From Heracleum sosnowskyi (Eukaryota; Streptophyta; Magnoliopsida; Apiales; Apiaceae): 64,000 nt of DNA. Shown here piece by piece: positions 53,858-64,000 of this stretch. Below the pieces are notes generated by a model that saw nothing but the letters and a program-made list of their open reading frames with translations, did no database searches and was not told the origin of the DNA. Position 1 is the first letter of the stretch, and every line of letters starts with the position of its first letter. The DNA is taken from NCBI GenBank assembly GCA_030848705.1, contig CM061236.1:61833481-61897480 (forward strand), written 5' to 3'. The translations under genes were made by a program, and so were the position numbers.

Positions 53858-56572
53858 TCAATTGTATTGATCAATCATTTCACCTTCATCCATAGCATCT
53901 ATCAATTCTTTGTCAAGGACACGGTCATTTTCTGATGTGAGATTTGCTGGTCTGACTGGTTGAGGTGTGACTTTCTTCAACCTATTCTTCAACTGATGAT
54001 ACCTTTTGATGTTGGCTATGCAATAGTTTTGAATAATGTCAGCAATTTCTGTCTTTTCTTGAGAAGCAAACCCAATGGTCATTAAAATATTTTCTAACTT
54101 CACCAGATGCAATGCAGGGTAACTCTTTAAAGAAACAGGATCCACTCCGCAGGATTGGAGTGCTCAATCCTTATAAAATTTGACTTCAAATGGCACATCT
54201 ACAATCTGAGGACTGACCCTTATAGAAAATTCCCCGAGTTTCTCATACAGCAATACATTCAAGTGAGATGACTCTTTAACTCTGCTCATGAGAACCCAAA
54301 GCTCTGACAAAGTTCGGCTTGCAAAACAGTCCAGTTAGACAGTGAGAGATCCTACACTTTGACTAGATACATAGATAATCATCTCATTTTCGACTTTGTC
54401 AAATCCAGTGATAATCCTTGAGACCTCTTCCTGTAAGGCTTTCATGTACACTGAATTATCTGGATTGAAAATTTTGAACTTTTGAAGAAGGCCAATAAAC
54501 TCCCAATCATTGTTTGATCCTCTCCGAGGGAGTGTAAATATCTCCTTTGCTTTGCTCCATCTGTCACCCTTCTTCAATATGATATCCAACTTTCTGTCTT
54601 TAACTTCTAAGTTGTGAATACGTTGTTTTTCTTCATGCTCAGCTTTTTGAATTTGAAGTTTCTCAGAAATAATTTGAGATGCCTTTGCATTCTCATCTTG
54701 TATTCTCCTTAGATATGCCTGCTGCTGCCTCAGCTCCTTCTCAAATACAGGGTCAGGGTTATAGAGATCATCTTGCTCATCCCAGTCATCAAAGGTAGCT
54801 TCAGATTCCCTTTCCTCTTCACCAATTGGATCCTTAGGAACTTCCTCAGTTACAGCTTCCTCCTGAGCACCAAATGGATCAAATTCAAAGTCATCTTGCT
54901 CACCCTGATAGTAGAAGTCATCTTCTAGCATAGACTGTTTCCCTGTGTTTCCTTGATCTACTACTTCTTTACCCTTATCAGCTCCTCCGGCTTTTTCTCC
55001 TCTTTCTCCTCTTTGCTTCTCCCCCTTAGTTGAGGAATCCTCTACAGATTTAAACTTGTCAGTATCAGGATTTCCCTCACTATTTCCTCCAGCTCCTGGA
55101 CCACCTTCTCTATCACCTTCGTCAAAGAAACATTGTTGCTCCGCATTAGGTGGATGAGAGTTCTTGATTGTTAGTTTATGATTCAATGATCATCAGTATC
55201 TGGACTACTGATCAGGATTGGGATGCTGACATCATCAGTATTGCAGAACGTCAGTATCAGGATTGTGAAGCTGATCAGTATTTCTTAGAGATAACTATGA
55301 GTCCAGAAATTAAGGAAGATTGATATGTCGGTTCCTGTTTTATAGGAATGTAGCTGTTAGATAAGATATGTATTTCCGACAGTTGGTAATTGATTTTAAA
55401 CATATCTTGTAATTGATAGAGCAGTTGTGTGTATTATATAAACACAGTTTAGGTTTTACATATTGTAATTGCATACACGGGTATTATTTTAGCCTAGAAG
55501 CTCTCAAGAACATCAGAATTTCTTGAGAGAGTTTGTAACAGTTTTATATCAGAATCAATAAAGCTGTTATTCTTTCATATTTGTGTTCTATATTTTAATT
55601 AAGTCAAAAATCTTATACAATTGTATTCAACCCCCCTTCTACAATTGTTTATTACTGGGCAACATTGATCATAAAGTGCAAGTGCTTCATGCCTTCATTT
55701 AGATGCTCTATTCCTTATTCAATCTTAATAAACCTCTTATCATCCAACAGTTGATTAACATCTACCGTCTTCTGAATTGAGTCCACCTTAGTAGAAATGA
55801 TATCAATCTCCCTTTGAGAATTCCGGAGATCAGAAAGCGCTGAAGTCACTTGTTGATTAGGTGCTTGAATGAAGTTCATCTTGGGGACCATAGATGTCTT
55901 CAGGTTTTCAACTTCAAACTTAAGCATTCCCAGCTGATTGTTGACAGAGGTAGAAGAAGACCATTCAACCACTTGTGCTTGTAGAAGTTGTTTCTTAGCC
56001 TGGGTTTTGTTCAATTGTTCCTGTAGATCAGCTATTCTAGCTAACAACAAAGCAGTGTTTGTGTCAGTGTGTGCACTCAATTCAATTTCTCTCATTGGTG
56101 TTTCACTCTGCTCACGTGCTTGTGTTTTGCTTAGTGTTTGTCTCTCATTTCTCAACACTAACTGTCTATCTCCAGAGTCTGTTGATGTACCTGCAGATAA
56201 AATCACCCTAGCCCCTTCAAGAGAGGCCAGTGGTGGTGTAATGGGAGTTCGCGAATCCCAATCCCTAATGAAGTCTATCAAATCATTTGGATTTGAGATC
56301 TGAATTTCTTCAGTGATAGACTCACCAGGTTGCCTTCCACTTTCTCCAGTGTAAAATGCGAGTGAAAAATCCCTTGAGGGAGCCAAAGATGTTCCCTTTG
56401 GGAGGGGAGAAAATGATTCTATTATTGGTGGCAAAGAATCAAATTTTCCCTTTGATGTCTGTGAAGGCAATTCTACTGTAACTATGGTAGGCACTGTAAC
56501 CAGTTGTAAATTTTCTGAGTGCTCTCCTGACAAAGTGTCCTGAGTTTCATCTAAGTTAATGTCTTCTCCCAT
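53858..56572 (-). pseudogene. Copia C extra ORF, second part, broken by stops and a solo LTR
   Basis: Three open blocks in the same minus-strand frame: 56572-55715 (285 codons; acidic, then a coiled coil LLARIADLQEQLNKTQAKKQ), 55130-54335 (acidic and Gly/Lys-rich, then a long helix with LRQQQAYLRRIQDENAKASQ) and 54145-53858. Stops lie at 55715 (TAA), 54335 and about 54146; the solo LTR sits at 55136-55662 with a frame change next to it. The order and character (acidic start, coiled coil, more compact C-terminus) parallel the 706-aa ORF of Copia B, although direct similarity is weak by eye. Function unknown. Confidence 0.65.
55136..55662 (+). mobile_element. Solo LTR of a related copia family
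   Basis: 527 bp inserted in the Copia C extra ORF, flanked by CATTG on both sides (55131-55135, 55663-55667). It has a TATA-like TTATATAAAC at 55434-55443, a polyadenylation-like AATAAA at 55555-55562, and an end (GTATTCAACCCCCCTTCTAC) like that of the Copia C LTR. With this TSD the ends are TTGCTCC and GGGCAA; a TG...CA reading (55134-55664) would leave no matching duplication. No interior is present, so unequal recombination between LTRs is the likely origin. Confidence 0.8.
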
Positions 56573-56668
56573 TGTGAGTAATGGGAGTGTGCTTGACTCA
56601 TTACAGATTGTCAGGTGTCAATGGCGAATTTCAATAGATTCATCCTGTTGAGAGGATGTCTCTAGAGA

Positions 56669-57814
56669 CTATTCAGTGACCATTTCAAAATCCATATCCT
56701 GTTGGGAGGATACAGACGGGCTAACAGATGCCTCCCGAAAGGTTCTTCTTTTCTTTGGTGGGGGAGACAGAGCTGTGGGATCACTCAAAGAATCATCTAT
56801 ACTACTACCCCTTTGTCTGACATGTGAAGCAGGTTCAAGTTGAGTGGTCAAAGAAGTTGACTCTGTGTTTGGCTCTATGACCTAGGTTAGAGGTTGTGGT
56901 TCTACAACCTCTTGGCCAGCCCTATCAACCACTTGGGTTTGAACAGTAGTATGAGAAGTAGGGATAGGATATATTACCTGCAATGGAGTTGCATCTGAAG
57001 TTTCGGCTTCATTGGATTGATGTTGTTGCTCGAGAACTTGTTGACCAGGTGGTTCATGGATATTTCTCATGTATGAATTTGGAACCACTGGGAGTCTGTT
57101 GTATTTGGAAGTGGTTTGTAATCTTTGGAAAAACATGTTTGTGGTGGTTGGAGAGACAGCAGAGCGGCCAATTCTAAACAGCTCCGTGTGCTTATTGGAA
57201 AATAAGTGATTAATGATAAGTGTCAGAAACCGAGGATAAAAACACTTAACCTGATTACCATTATCACCTTATTTCCTAGCATTGCTAACTCTCCTAACCA
57301 TAAGATCCCACAAAAGATGACCAAAATCAAGTCTACGGTTAAAAACTATAGCAAAACCAATAATCTGTAAAAGAGATGTAATAGTTTGGAAAATGTTTTT
57401 AGTGCAGTTACCGAAGACTTTAGCCAAAGTATCAAAAAACACATCCCATTCACAACAAAGATTGCTTTTTAAAAGCTTTTCAGTGAAAAATTGAGTTAAT
57501 TCATTATCAGAGGGCATAGGGTCAAAATTGTCCTTAGGAAATTGTAAAACATCACAAAAAATTTCCTTAGTGACTATGTACTGTTGATCTAAAATATTGA
57601 AAGAGAAAGATAGAGAATTAGCAACAATAACAACAGTTGAACATAACAGACGCAAAGGTTCAATTTTTAAATCAGCAGATGCACAAATAGCATGACTCGC
57701 ACATGATTGCATATTTAAAAATTGAATCCACGGCCTAAAACGTTCAATAGTACACTTTTGTGGATCAAAATAACCAACATAATTAGTACGGACAACTTCA
57801 AAATTTTGATCCAT
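56669..57814 (-). pseudogene. Copia C extra ORF, first part, broken
   Basis: Three open blocks in one frame (57814-57269, 57136-56882, 56851-56669) are separated only by stop codons: 57269 (TAA) and 56882 (TAG). The first block has the same plant-retroelement domain as the 464-aa ORF of Copia B: FRPWIQFLNMQSCASHAICA, LQFPKDNFDPMPSDNEL, EWDVFFDTLAKVFGNCTKN and LLQIIGFAIVFNRRLDFGHL. The remainder is low-complexity with PPKKRRTFRE, a nuclear-localisation-like run also found at the matching place in Copia B. The downstream block from 56572 is in the same frame, so both parts may descend from one very long ORF. Confidence 0.8.
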
Positions 57815-59050
57815 TTTTAAAACACAAAAACGCTTCGAATAAATATATTATTTAAAATTTGGGGATTTACAATTAATTAAAAATTAATTAAAATCCAAAA
57901 ATTCAAAATTTCACTAAAATTAACAAAATTAAAATATGATGATGATTATGAGACTACGAACACACTACAATTTTTAGATTGCTCAGAATCGACTTCAATA
58001 ATGGAAAATGAACAATTAACTCTAAGAACACCAGTTTTAAAACTTTAATAAAAATTCGTTTTTAGGGAATCGAATTGAAGCTTATTAATAGATTTACACA
58101 GTGATGGTCTCAGAATTAAAAACGAGTGAGAATTGAGTCTGAAATGAACAAAAAATTGACAGTAGTTTGTTAGCAATTATAAACGAGAGAGAGAGAATAT
58201 AGATAGTTATGTAAATGTACATGAACTGATATGACTTAAGATAGTCATATGGGAGAAAAAAATCATATAAGTACTGACAACTTGTATGATTGTCGGTATG
58301 ACTGTTGCACAGTCATGCCGACAGTCATACAAGTATAAAACAAATATGACTGAAGTTAGAAAATTATAAAATAATATATACATATACAAGAAAAACATTA
58401 CTGATGTGACTTATCAGTATGACTACATGACAGTCATACCGACAGTCATACAAGTATAAATGTAATATGACTGAAAAACAATAAAATAATAAAAAAATTA
58501 CTGCTATGACTTAAAAATAATTTACAAAAACTGATATGACTTGTCAGTATAACTGTTGGACAGTCATACCGACAATCATACAAGAACAAAAGCTGTTATG
58601 ACTAATAAATAGACAAAATATAATAAATAATAATAATAAAAACTATAAATAAATAAAGCTGATATGACTTATCAGTATGACTGTAACAGTCATACAATCT
58701 TAAAAACTGTTAGACTATATTAAATAACTATTATAAAATATAACTGGAATGACTCAATTGTAAATATTAACAATAATACAAGTAATTTACAGAATGTGCA
58801 TATAATTATAGAAAAATGCAATAAATTTACATAAAATTGCAAATAAATCACAGAAAAATGTACAAATAATCTGAATAATTTCAAATAAGTAAAATTTCAA
58901 TAAAATTAGATTTCTCTAAAATTTTAACAGAAAAATTTGAGAAAAAATATTTTTAAGGAAAATAACTTACCTAAAAATACTCAAATTAGGAAGCTAATAA
59001 ATTAAACAGAGCATGACAATAATAAACAGTAAATATCCACAAGAGAAAAT
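57815..59050 (-). repeat. Copia C spacer with repeated palindromic motif
   Basis: This is the non-coding region between the pol end and the extra ORF, AT-rich. At 58220-58700 a unit of about 125-150 bp recurs four times (about 58255, 58408, 58535, 58663). Each unit has an inverted pair built on TGACTGT/ACAGTCA with CGGTATGACTG-type cores, able to fold as a hairpin. The same motif is in the LTR at 40080-40300. Confidence 0.8.
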
Positions 59051-59053
59051 GTT

Positions 59054-59215
59054 TTAAATTAAGAACAAACAACAAGTAGAGACATGATGAATACTAAAAC
59101 TATTTAACATACCCAATTTACCAACTAACCTGGTAAATGTGGATTTATCAAGAGATTTAGTAAATATATCTGATGTTTGTTCCTCTGTGGGTACAAAACG
59201 TAGCAGGGTTGGTTC
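59054..59215 (-). pseudogene. Copia C pol, C-terminal remnant
   Basis: The minus strand encodes LLRFVPTEEQTSDIFTKSLD and STFTRLVGKLGMLN, the end of copia RNase H; the Copia B equivalent is LHFVSTDQQLADIFTKPL and so on. Upstream the frame runs straight into LTR sequence at about 59210, so everything before it in pol was deleted. Confidence 0.85.
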
Positions 59216-59552
59216 TGAGTGACTAACTACAATGACTGTTCTCCATCTTTTGAGTAACAAACTGTGGTTCTTCTTCTTTCCCTTTTATCAACCACTATAA
59301 CCTGTACACTTGCTGTCATACTGTAGAAATCTCTGTCAATTTAATAGATCCACTTTCTTGAATACTTCACTGAAGCTTGATCAAATAAATGAACTTCTTT
59401 CAATGTGGATTGACTTTAATCTTTAATTCTCTTGACTGATATTATCTTCTGAGATTCCTGTGACAGTTTAATTATTATTTACTTATTACATTCTTGTTTA
59501 AGTTGAGTAGAATCTTCGATGTTTACAAATAGGCCTATACATATGCCTTTCA
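59210..59552 (-). repeat. Copia C 5' LTR, truncated
   Basis: 343 bp aligned with 40541-40825 plus 53523-53599, with several substitutions. On the minus strand it begins TGAAAGGC at 59552. It holds the uninterrupted MULE target, which confirms the MULE is an insertion. The TSD ATGTC follows at 59553-59557. Confidence 0.85.
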
Positions 59553-59557
59553 ATGTC

Positions 59558-60508
59558 TTAATGATTTTGGAAACACTAAGACATTGTTAGATCATATTTT
59601 TTGATTGGTCACTTATATACATTTACGACATCATATAAGTAACCATTTTGACTCGGTCTTACAAACTCATATTTTTTTAACCCAAGCTATCCCATCACAT
59701 CCAAGGCTGAAAGCACAAAGATGAACAAAAGAAATTTTATGGAATTAACTTACTATTGCCTTGGCTCTTGCAACATATAGTCTATCTAAGCTTAGAAGTG
59801 CCATGTTTATGGAGTCATATTACTATAACCAAAGTATCGTTAGAAAATCGAAGTTTAAGGCCTAATTTTGATAGATTCTTGATGAAATTTTCGAAAACTA
59901 ATTGAAGCTTATTTCTTGCTATGCTGACATAAAATTTCATGTTTAAATCCAAGATATTTTCTTAGTGGAATCAATAAATATATTGAAGCAAAGTTGCTTG
60001 CTTCAAATGGGTTATGTAGGTTTTGTCCTCCATTAATGTTGTAAAATAAATATATTGAATTTATAAAACATTTTGTGTTAGTATTGTTTATAAACTAGCA
60101 AAAGTGAAATGCTTGTGGACATGGTGCTAATAAGAACTATATTTATATTTGTATTACAAGTTTATTTGATTTATTTATATTAATTATTTTATTAATATTC
60201 ATATATTGAGTAAGGATAATTTTCATAATCAGACTCCAATAATATTAATATTACTCTAAAATGTGTCATATTGAGAAGGATACTTGAGATAGAAGAAGAG
60301 TGCCTATATATCGAGAGGGATACTTGACGGATACTTGAGGTACATGATGATTATTATTGGTGCCTCTTTCTCCTACCTCGAATCCATACAAAGCTGCATG
60401 AGCGAACTGAGATAAGTGTCGCTGTTAAGTATTACCAGAGTGACGGATATGGTTTGTGCTATTTTATCCCAAGAGATTATTAAGTTATCAGTTGTGCTAA
60501 AACCTCAA
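59558..60508. other. Intergenic DNA between Copia C and the right-edge element
   Basis: 950 bp of AT-rich sequence with no open frame of note, no inverted or direct repeats that I can see, and no known motif. A short repeated phrase (GAGAAGGATACTTGA / GAGAGGGATACTTGA, about 60273 and 60317) is the only structure. Confidence 0.5.
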
Positions 60509-63500
60509 TGTAACGCCACAAATCCGGGGTCAAAGGATTTGGTCGTCACACTGCACCCTTAATCCAAACAACCTGTTCAATATAAAATCAACACAATAAT
60601 AATAATATCTGTGACCCCAACTCTACCAAGAATCTTTAAAGGTTATAGTGCTAGAAACAAGAATCCAAAATTTCATTACAACAATCTTTCTTCTTTACAA
60701 CCATTCTCTTTACAAAAATTCTAATACACTAGTATAACTTCGATAAGAAGTATACCAGGCAACTAATCTTATACAATATATTATTCAATTGAAAACATCT
60801 ATATACAAAACCTCTCACTAGCTCCAAATGCTCTGGATCAGAACGTCTTTACGCTAATATCCTTCCCCATCTCTGATCAGCTACGCGGACAACTCTCGCC
60901 AATATACCTTCTTACTGGCAGGCTAAAATATATATAAAGAAAAAAAGTATGAGCGAATGAATTGCTCAGCAAGTGCATTATCAAATATAATACGAAAGGT
61001 TTCCAAAATAAACTTTGGATTTTCAAATAACAAACTTTTGTTTTTGAACATTTGTAATCTTTAAAACTTCTCAAATCAAGTTTAGTAATTTATCACAATT
61101 TCTCATTCAGCTTCTCGCAACTGAATAGTTTAAAACACAAAAAGGTTTATATTGGCCGTCACGATGACCGAATCAACAATAACTACAATAGTATGTAGAA
61201 AATACGAATTAAGTATAACTCATATGTCTTTAAGACCACAGTTTGTATAAAGATACTAATTTGAAGATAACAGATCTATTCACAACATTCTCTGAAACCA
61301 ACAACTCTGGAAGGGTAGAATAATCAAGGAGTAAGAATGAGCCAACGCGCTCGGTCATGGAACAAAGAACGCACTTCAAGACTTCAACATGGTACCGACT
61401 GGATACGCGGTATGAATAAAACTCATCAGAATAGATATCTCACGACTACCAATGGAATCAAGGAAGTGGATTTCGACTATTTGGAATCCAAACGAATTAA
61501 GAGTAAGTGATTTCAGCAAGATTGAAACCACCATTTATTAATCAACAACCAACAACTTCGCGCAATGAATAATCCTGAATATCAGGGCATAACTCACAAG
61601 TACAAAATATACGGATGTAACTCATCCTAGAAATGAAAATTGATATTAGAAATGGATTTTTCACATTTATCAGATCAAAGGTTGTGCTGCTGGCCAGCCA
61701 CACATCAACCCCAGACTTGCTTATAGCAAAGTCTTCTACTGGATCCTAGGCCAATCTGGGCCTTAATTTATTCCGACCATAAATATGGCCCGACCAATTA
61801 CTGGTCCCATTTTAAAACATTCCAATTCTATATTATATACGTCAGGTGTCAGTACAATTGACAACCTTACTTCGACAATCAGGTGTCGGAAGAATCGACA
61901 ACCCTAATACAACAATTGCTGGAAAACTCACGTCCAGGAAACAGTTCAATTATGAAGAATCCATCAAGGAATAACAATATAATCTAGTATCGACAAGATC
62001 GACACAATATTGGGAGGTGCACATGAAAAGTGACAATATAATAAACATCGACGAAATCGATGTAACAACTGGGATATTAATGAAGAATAAACAATGACAT
62101 GCTCAACAAGATTAAGTCTGATATGAAACAGGCATTATGATATCAACAGAATTTGAAACAACTCAATATAGAATAGGGTTCAAAGAACAGGCTCTAGATG
62201 TCCTCAACAGTTCAAATTATCACATCATGGAAGAATTAGTTAAGATTTACTAATATGGAAAGTGACAAGAAAGTCAAGTTCAAGTTTAAGAAAAATTCAA
62301 GGTGAAGTTTATAAATGAAGAAAACAATGGTTTACTGACTTCTGACAGAAATAGTTCAAGTCCTTCGAACATATACTTATAATAGATAAGCCTTGTATTT
62401 GAAGGAAGTAAACTAAATCATGCACAACATATATGAATTCGACTCAAGGAATGGATCAGATGATCGCATTAACAAGAAATGATAATAATACTTGCATAGG
62501 TGCAAGATGGAAAATAGAATACTTGTAGAACAAGTAACACAACATCAGAATTTAAAATAACATTTTTACCCTCATAGGGTTCACAAGTTCCCGCTCATCT
62601 AGGGTTGGTAATATTCCAACCTAACATTTTTAAATCAAGTCTTCGAAAGAAGGCCTTAGTATATAGCCCATAACTATCTTTTAAATCGTTTCAGTACAAT
62701 AACTATATTTTTCCAACCAACATGGAAATATGAATCTAAACTCAAAAGGTATAAAAGAATACTCGTCAATTTACGAGATTAAATAACATACTTGCAATTG
62801 AATGCAAAGGAATCGAGATTTGAAAATTCAGTGAAAAGTATTCAACTTTCATAATAATAATAATTCAAGACAATATCACTTAATTAATAAGCAAGGGTAT
62901 AAACACTTGCCTCTGGTCCTTAGCTATTTCGTAACGCTGAAACAATACGATTCCCTCCTTATTCTGTCTTATCGCACGATTCTCTAATTCTGTCCCTCTT
63001 TGCTCTAACACTCTTGCGAACACCACTAGTCTGCTTTTACCATTTCGAATCCACGTGCCAGCCTCGATAGTCAAACATGAGACGGTACTTAGTATTCAAC
63101 GTATGATTTCACATTCCATAAACGATTGTAACTTAACTTCGATAATCTGACTCGTCTCGTCCAATAGCCTCTGTTGCATAGACAACCACATTTCAATTGA
63201 TAGAATGATCACAACTAACTATACAAGTAATCCTCGTAACTCGCTCGACAAAAGTCTCCATACTATAAAGTCAACAGTTAGGTCAACAGTCTCACAATTC
63301 TCATTTTCTAATATAACCGACAAATTTCTATCCCAACTACCCCACACGATAATATTAGACACAACCAAAGCCTTTAAACAAGTCTCCAAACAATTATTCG
63401 CATTTACGACTCAACAACCAGATAATTCACTTAATTCATATAGCACGTATCGTCATTTAATGGTGATAAATAAATCACGTAAGTCTCGTAACATCTAAGA

Positions 63501-64000
63501 AATAATTTTAGAAAAATATACGACTCTCATTTCAAAGGATTTAAACCTCAAAAATATTTTTAGGTCAAAATCGGACCATTTCTCCCAATATAAAGATTTA
63601 AAAACAATTTAATCAATTAATATAAAATTAATTGACAATTTCCAAACTCTCCAACTATTTTTAAATAATTAAACCAAGCTAGAAAATAATTAAACTCAAT
63701 TTTAATTAATTAAATCTAATTAATAATTAATTATTAAGAATTAACTGATTAAAAGAATTAATCAATTAATTAAATTAATTAATTATTAATCAAAAATAAT
63801 TAAAATAATTAAATTTAATCAATTTCCGAATTTAAATAAATATTTATGAAATTATAAAATTTTCGGAATAATAAAATGTATTTTTAAATCAAAGATATGA
63901 TTTTTAGAATTTTTAAAACAATTTTTGAATTATTTTAAAAATAAAAATCCAGAAACACTATTCATCTTCTTCCTTGAAAGCTTCAAGCCAGCTTTAATGG
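60509..64000 (-). mobile_element. Partial long LTR of a second chromovirus-like element
   Basis: It begins TGTAACGCCACAAATCCGGG with GGTCGTCACA, clearly related to the Gypsy E LTR start (TGTAACAGCCCCAAATCCGG, GGTTGTCACA). Landmarks follow in the same order: a TATA-like AT run (about 60912-60925, minus strand), TGCTCAGCAAG (60962), CTTGCCT (about 62908) and ATTCATCTTCTTCC near the window end. The sequence between is diverged, so this is a different family member. No LTR end or interior is reached; TSD not checkable. Small frames inside are not convincing genes. Confidence 0.75.

Larger units (their letters stand above)
1617..59552 (-). mobile_element. Copia C: outermost Sirevirus-like LTR retrotransposon, decayed
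   Basis: The element is bounded by a perfect 5-bp TSD, ATGTC, at 1612-1616 and 59553-59557, with TG/CA ends (TGTTAGG at 1617, CCTTTCA at 59552). It lies on the minus strand: the pol C-terminus (59.1 kb) precedes the extra reading frame (57.8-53.9 kb), a polypurine tract near 53600-53612 and the 3' LTR. That LTR is split into three pieces by Copia A and the MULE. Without inserts the LTR is about 1,364 bp. The 5' LTR is cut short at about 59210 and fused to the end of pol, so the primer site, gag and nearly all pol are gone. This is the oldest layer of the pile by nesting order. Confidence 0.88.

Overview
This window is plant nuclear DNA, AT-rich and of eudicot type. The evidence is the kind of retroelement present (Ty1/copia and Ty3/gypsy families with plant tRNA-type primer binding sites), a CACTA and a Mutator-like DNA transposon, and fragments of a plant autophagy gene with plant-like introns. 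I see no intact host gene. I did not identify the species; an asterid would fit the families, but that is only an impression.

Almost everything from 1617 to 59552 is one nested pile of transposons that can be unpicked by target-site duplications (TSDs). Copia C (minus strand, TSD ATGTC) is the outermost element, a decayed Sirevirus-like element. Its left LTR was hit twice. First, Copia A (plus strand, 2042-39958, TSD GATTG) inserted. The 3' LTR of Copia A was then hit by a non-autonomous CACTA transposon (9410-39320, TSD AAT). That CACTA was hit by Copia B (minus strand, 11134-36763), a nearly intact Sirevirus-like element, and the pol of Copia B was hit by a chromovirus-derived gypsy element with 4,896-bp LTRs (18994-32770, TSD ATTTG). 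Second, a Mutator-like element (MULE, 40826-53512, 10-bp TSD) inserted further along the same LTR. The MULE was itself hit by an Athila-like gypsy element (42947-53072, TSD AGAGG) with one uninterrupted 1806-codon gag-pol. A 527-bp solo LTR sits in the extra ORF of Copia C (55136-55662).

The most unusual cargo is in the CACTA arms. On the minus strand they hold what looks like a captured, chimeric, intron-containing gene: a 5' untranslated exon, an exon matching the N-terminal HORMA region of plant ATG13, an exon matching the C-terminal region of ATG13, and then two exons of unknown origin whose reading frames agree across the splice. Copia B landed inside the intron between those last two exons. 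An in-frame stop shows the ATG13 part cannot make the full protein.

Three Sirevirus-like LTR families here (Copia B, Copia C, the solo LTR) each carry their own short palindromic motif, repeated many times in U3 and, in Copia B and C, in the spacer after pol; in Copia B also within the coding regions. Copia B and C both carry a very long extra reading frame after pol, of unknown function.

Outside the pile, 1-1611 and 59558-60508 are intergenic. From 60509 to the right edge lies part of a second long LTR of the same general chromovirus type.
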